This document shows, in pieces, positions 61,528 through 64,000 of a stretch of DNA of 64,000 bases (the stretch's first letter is position 1; every line of letters begins with the position of its first letter). Where the stretch lies: positions 2,597,501 to 2,661,500 of the forward strand of contig NC_013889.1 in assembly GCF_000025545.1 (NCBI RefSeq). Direction: 5' to 3'. Origin of the DNA: Thioalkalivibrio sp. K90mix (GTDB lineage Bacteria; Pseudomonadota; Gammaproteobacteria; Ectothiorhodospirales; Ectothiorhodospiraceae). Made by a program: the position numbers and the translations under genes. Under the pieces are notes generated by a model. That model was not told the DNA's origin and searched no databases. It saw only the letters and a program-made list of their open reading frames with translations.

Positions 61528-63327
61528 ATGTTTGGAACCTTGCGCAAGTTAAACGCCCTTTTGCACCCCCGGGATCGGCGCAAGGTCGGCCTGCTGGTGA
61601 TCCTCATGATCATCGCGGCGTTCATGCAGACCGTAGGGGTCGCCTCGGTGATGCCGTTTCTCGCAGTGCTGTCCGACCCGGACATGGTTCACGGCCACGC
61701 GCTGTTAAACGAGGCGTACAACACCCTCGGGTTCGAGTCGACCGGAGAGTTTCTCTACTTTCTGGGGGTAGCCGCGTTTGTGATGTTCATGCTCGGGACG
61801 CTCTTGCAGGCGCTGACGCAGTGGTCGATCACCCGTTTCTCCCACATGCAGCAATACGAACTGTCCCGCCGCCTGATGGCCGACTATCTGCGGCGGCCCT
61901 ATACCTTCTTTCTGCACCGCAATTCCGGTGACCTGGCCAAGACGATCCTGCAGGAGACTACGCACGCGATCAGTGGCGCGGTAATGCCGGCCATGCGGCT
62001 GGTCAGCCAGGGCCTGCTGGCAGTCTCGATTATCGCCCTGCTCATCCTGGTCGAGCCGTGGCTCGCGCTCACCGTGGCCCTGGGTCTGGGCAGCGTTTAT
62101 GCGGCCATCTACATCGTGGCCCGAATCTGGCTGAACCGGATCGGACAGGACCGGGTGGAGGCCAACCGCGAGCGCTTCACCGCGGCGGCCGAGGCCTTCG
62201 CGGGCGCCAAGGAGATCCGCCTGCTGGGGCGCGAGCGCGACTACCTGGAGCGCTACCGGCACCCGTCCAGGCGCTATGCCCGGCACCAGGCGAATGCGGT
62301 ACTCCTGCAGGACACCCCGCAATACGCGATCGAGGCGATCGCCTTTGGTGGCGTACTGCTGCTCGTGCTGTACCTGATGGCCGGCGACGGGGGCCTCGCC
62401 CAGGCCCTCCCCCTGCTTGGCCTGTATGCGCTGGCGGGCAAGCAGCTGATTCCCGCCTTCCAGAAAATCTTCCAGAACGTGGCGGCCCTGCGCTTCAATT
62501 TTGCGGCGGTCGACAACATCCTGAAGGACCTGGGTGACCGCGGCGGCGACATCCAGCCCCCGCGCGGCGAGGGCTTTGCCCCACTGGCGCCGCAGCAGGC
62601 CATTCGGGTCGAGGGCGTGACCTATCGCTATCCACAGCATGATCGACCCGCGCTGGACAAACTCTCGCTGGAAATACCCGCCCGCACGACCATTGGCCTG
62701 GTGGGATCATCCGGGGCCGGCAAGAGCACACTGGTGGACTTGCTGCTGGGGCTGCTGGAACCCGAAGAGGGCGCGATTCTCGTCGACGGTCAGCCGCTAG
62801 CGCCAGCAAACGTGCGCCAATGGCAGGCGGCGCTCGGGTATGTCCCGCAGCACATCTTTCTGGCCGACCAGAGCGTCGCCGCCAATATCGCCCTGGGCGT
62901 ACCGGAGGCCGAGATCGATCATGCCGCGGTGGAGCGGGCCGCGCGCCTGGCCAACCTGCACGACTTCGTGATGAACGACCTCCCGCACGGCTACGACACC
63001 CTGATCGGTGAACGCGGAACCCGCCTGTCCGGCGGACAGCGTCAGCGCATCGGCATCGCCCGGGCCCTCTACCGCGACCCGGCGGTGCTGTTCTTCGACG
63101 AGGCCACCAGCGCCCTGGACAACGCCACGGAGCGCGCCGTGATGGATGCCATTCACAACCTGAGCGGCGACAAGACAATCATCCTGGTCGCGCACCGGCT
63201 GAGCACCGTCAAACCCTGCGACCAGATCTACGTGCTCGATGGCGGGCGCCTGGTCGACCAGGGCCGCTGGGAGATGCTGGTCGACGGCAGCACGCACTTC
63301 CAGCAGCTGGCCGCCGGGCACGCCTGA
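61528..63327 (+). CDS. ABC transporter (lipid-linked saccharide flippase type, PglK/MsbA-like)
   Basis: A 599-residue half-transporter. Six membrane segments lie in the first 310 residues (LLVILMIIAAFMQTVGVASV at the start). The ATPase domain has Walker A GSSGAGKST, signature LSGGQRQRIGIARAL, Walker B AVLFFDEATSALD and the H-loop VAHRLSTV. Fused half-transporters of this type flip lipid-linked oligosaccharides (PglK) or lipid A. In a locus with no other obvious flippase in the window it is the best candidate to move the repeat unit across the inner membrane. It is flanked by genes on the opposite strand. Confidence 0.9.
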   Translation: MFGTLRKLNALLHPRDRRKVGLLVILMIIAAFMQTVGVASVMPFLAVLSDPDMVHGHALLNEAYNTLGFESTGEFLYFLGVAAFVMFMLGTLLQALTQWSITRFSHMQQYELSRRLMADYLRRPYTFFLHRNSGDLAKTILQETTHAISGAVMPAMRLVSQGLLAVSIIALLILVEPWLALTVALGLGSVYAAIYIVARIWLNRIGQDRVEANRERFTAAAEAFAGAKEIRLLGRERDYLERYRHPSRRYARHQANAVLLQDTPQYAIEAIAFGGVLLLVLYLMAGDGGLAQALPLLGLYALAGKQLIPAFQKIFQNVAALRFNFAAVDNILKDLGDRGGDIQPPRGEGFAPLAPQQAIRVEGVTYRYPQHDRPALDKLSLEIPARTTIGLVGSSGAGKSTLVDLLLGLLEPEEGAILVDGQPLAPANVRQWQAALGYVPQHIFLADQSVAANIALGVPEAEIDHAAVERAARLANLHDFVMNDLPHGYDTLIGERGTRLSGGQRQRIGIARALYRDPAVLFFDEATSALDNATERAVMDAIHNLSGDKTIILVAHRLSTVKPCDQIYVLDGGRLVDQGRWEMLVDGSTHFQQLAAGHA

Positions 63328-63343
63328 CACCGGACGCCTCGCG

Positions 63344-64000
63344 TCAGACGAGGATTTCCGCGGGCTCCGGGTGGCTGAGGAAGCCCCTGGGGCTGGCCGT
63401 GTAGCCATAGGCCCCGGACTGGAAGACCACGACCAGATCGCCAATCTCCGCGCGGGGCAGCTCCACCTGCTGACCCAGAACGTCCAGCGGGGTGCACAGC
63501 GGCCCGACGATGTCGACGACTTCACTGGCGGCCTCCCCCATGCGGTTGCCGATGGCGACCGGGTAGTTCTTGCGGATCACCTGGCCAAAGTTGCCCGAGG
63601 CCGCCAGATGGTGATGAAGGCCCCCGTTGGTGACGAGGAATACCCGGCCGCGCGAGACCTTGCGGTCCAGCACCTCGGCGACGTATACGCCCGCCTCCCC
63701 CACCAGGTAGCGACCCAGCTCGAGGATGACCTCGGCCTGCGGCATCCGCGCGCGAACCTCTGGCAGACGCCGCTCGAGCTGCTCCGCGATGGGGCCCAGG
63801 GTCAGCGGTTGATCGCCCGGGAAATAGGGGATGCCGAAACCGCCCCCGATGTTCAGTGTCTCCACCGACCCCGGAGCATGGTCGGCCAGGCGTAATGCCA
63901 GGTCCAGGGTCAGGCCCTGGGCCTCCACCAGCGACTCGGCGCGCAGGTTCTGCGAGCCGGCAAAGATGTGAAAGCCGCGAAAGTGCAGCCCCAGCTCGCC
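63344..64000 (-). CDS. Exosortase A-associated PLP-dependent decarboxylase, C-terminal part
   Basis: The last 218 residues of a fold-type III PLP decarboxylase; its start lies beyond base 64000. Visible are the phosphate-binding TLNIGGGFGIPYFPGD, ELGRYLVGEAGVYVAEVLDRK, and a conserved Cys region near CTPLDVLGQQV. It belongs with ornithine/diaminopimelate decarboxylases, in the branch found in exosortase A loci beside an AMP-forming ligase. It may decarboxylate a carrier-bound or free amino acid to give an amine that is attached to the product. Confidence 0.9.
   Translation of the reverse strand, partial: GELGLHFRGFHIFAGSQNLRAESLVEAQGLTLDLALRLADHAPGSVETLNIGGGFGIPYFPGDQPLTLGPIAEQLERRLPEVRARMPQAEVILELGRYLVGEAGVYVAEVLDRKVSRGRVFLVTNGGLHHHLAASGNFGQVIRKNYPVAIGNRMGEAASEVVDIVGPLCTPLDVLGQQVELPRAEIGDLVVVFQSGAYGYTASPRGFLSHPEPAEILV

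Overview
The window is high-GC DNA from a gammaproteobacterium. The housekeeping set (hemW, rdgB, rph, yicC, moaCDE, mutY-yggX, def) is typical of that class. Together with a complete exosortase A (XrtA/PEP-CTERM) exopolysaccharide locus it points to an Ectothiorhodospiraceae-like organism such as Thioalkalivibrio. That genus-level placement is inference, because no rRNA or marker phylogeny is visible here.

Region 1 (1-12,400) is core genome. It holds hemW (cut by the window edge), rdgB and rph, yicC, a DUF2835 gene, then a proteostasis run: an hsp20 gene with a very clear heat-shock promoter, a CbpA-type DnaJ gene and degQ. These are followed by the molybdopterin genes moaE/moaD opposite moaC, an AsmA-family gene, mutY-yggX, tRNA-Phe(GAA), def and an SRPBCC gene.

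Region 2 (12,400-20,100) is accessory. It has the second copy of a roughly 270-284 bp palindromic element (the first lies between rph and rdgB), 115-bp tandem repeats, and two low-GC gene cassettes each followed by an attC-like recombination site. One cassette encodes a reverse transcriptase with a YRDD motif and the other an unknown 283-residue protein. No integron integrase is present. Next to them is a two-gene operon of a NUDIX hydrolase and a PLD-nuclease/DEAH-helicase/DUF3427 protein. This part looks like a small defence-type island.

Region 3 (20,100-64,000) is mostly the exosortase A exopolysaccharide and protein-sorting locus. galE and ydcF are followed by the export lipoprotein, the priming sugar transferase, PrsK/PrsR (histidine kinase and sigma-54 activator) and the TPR lipoprotein PrsT. 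Next comes a PepA-like PEP-CTERM protein behind an excellent sigma-54 promoter, and a reverse-strand operon of a PilZ protein, two LuxI/FeeM-like acyltransferases and a ThiF-like protein. A long tightly coupled forward operon then carries the chain-length protein, tyrosine kinase, outer-membrane barrel, ATPase, deacetylase, FemAB, glycosyltransferases, XrtA-EpsI, amidotransferase, methyltransferase and a PaaK-like enzyme. The last part holds an asparagine-synthase relative, an acyl carrier protein, two exosortase-A hydrolases, a GT2, a truncated methyltransferase, an AMP-forming ligase, an ABC flippase and a PLP decarboxylase cut by the window edge.

The expected logic is that PrsK/PrsR, acting with sigma-54, switches on secreted PEP-CTERM protein(s). 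XrtA cleaves and anchors these while the glycosyltransferases, kinase/chain-length pair and export proteins make the polysaccharide matrix. The carrier protein, ligase, decarboxylase and hydrolases form a small-molecule modification branch whose product is unknown.
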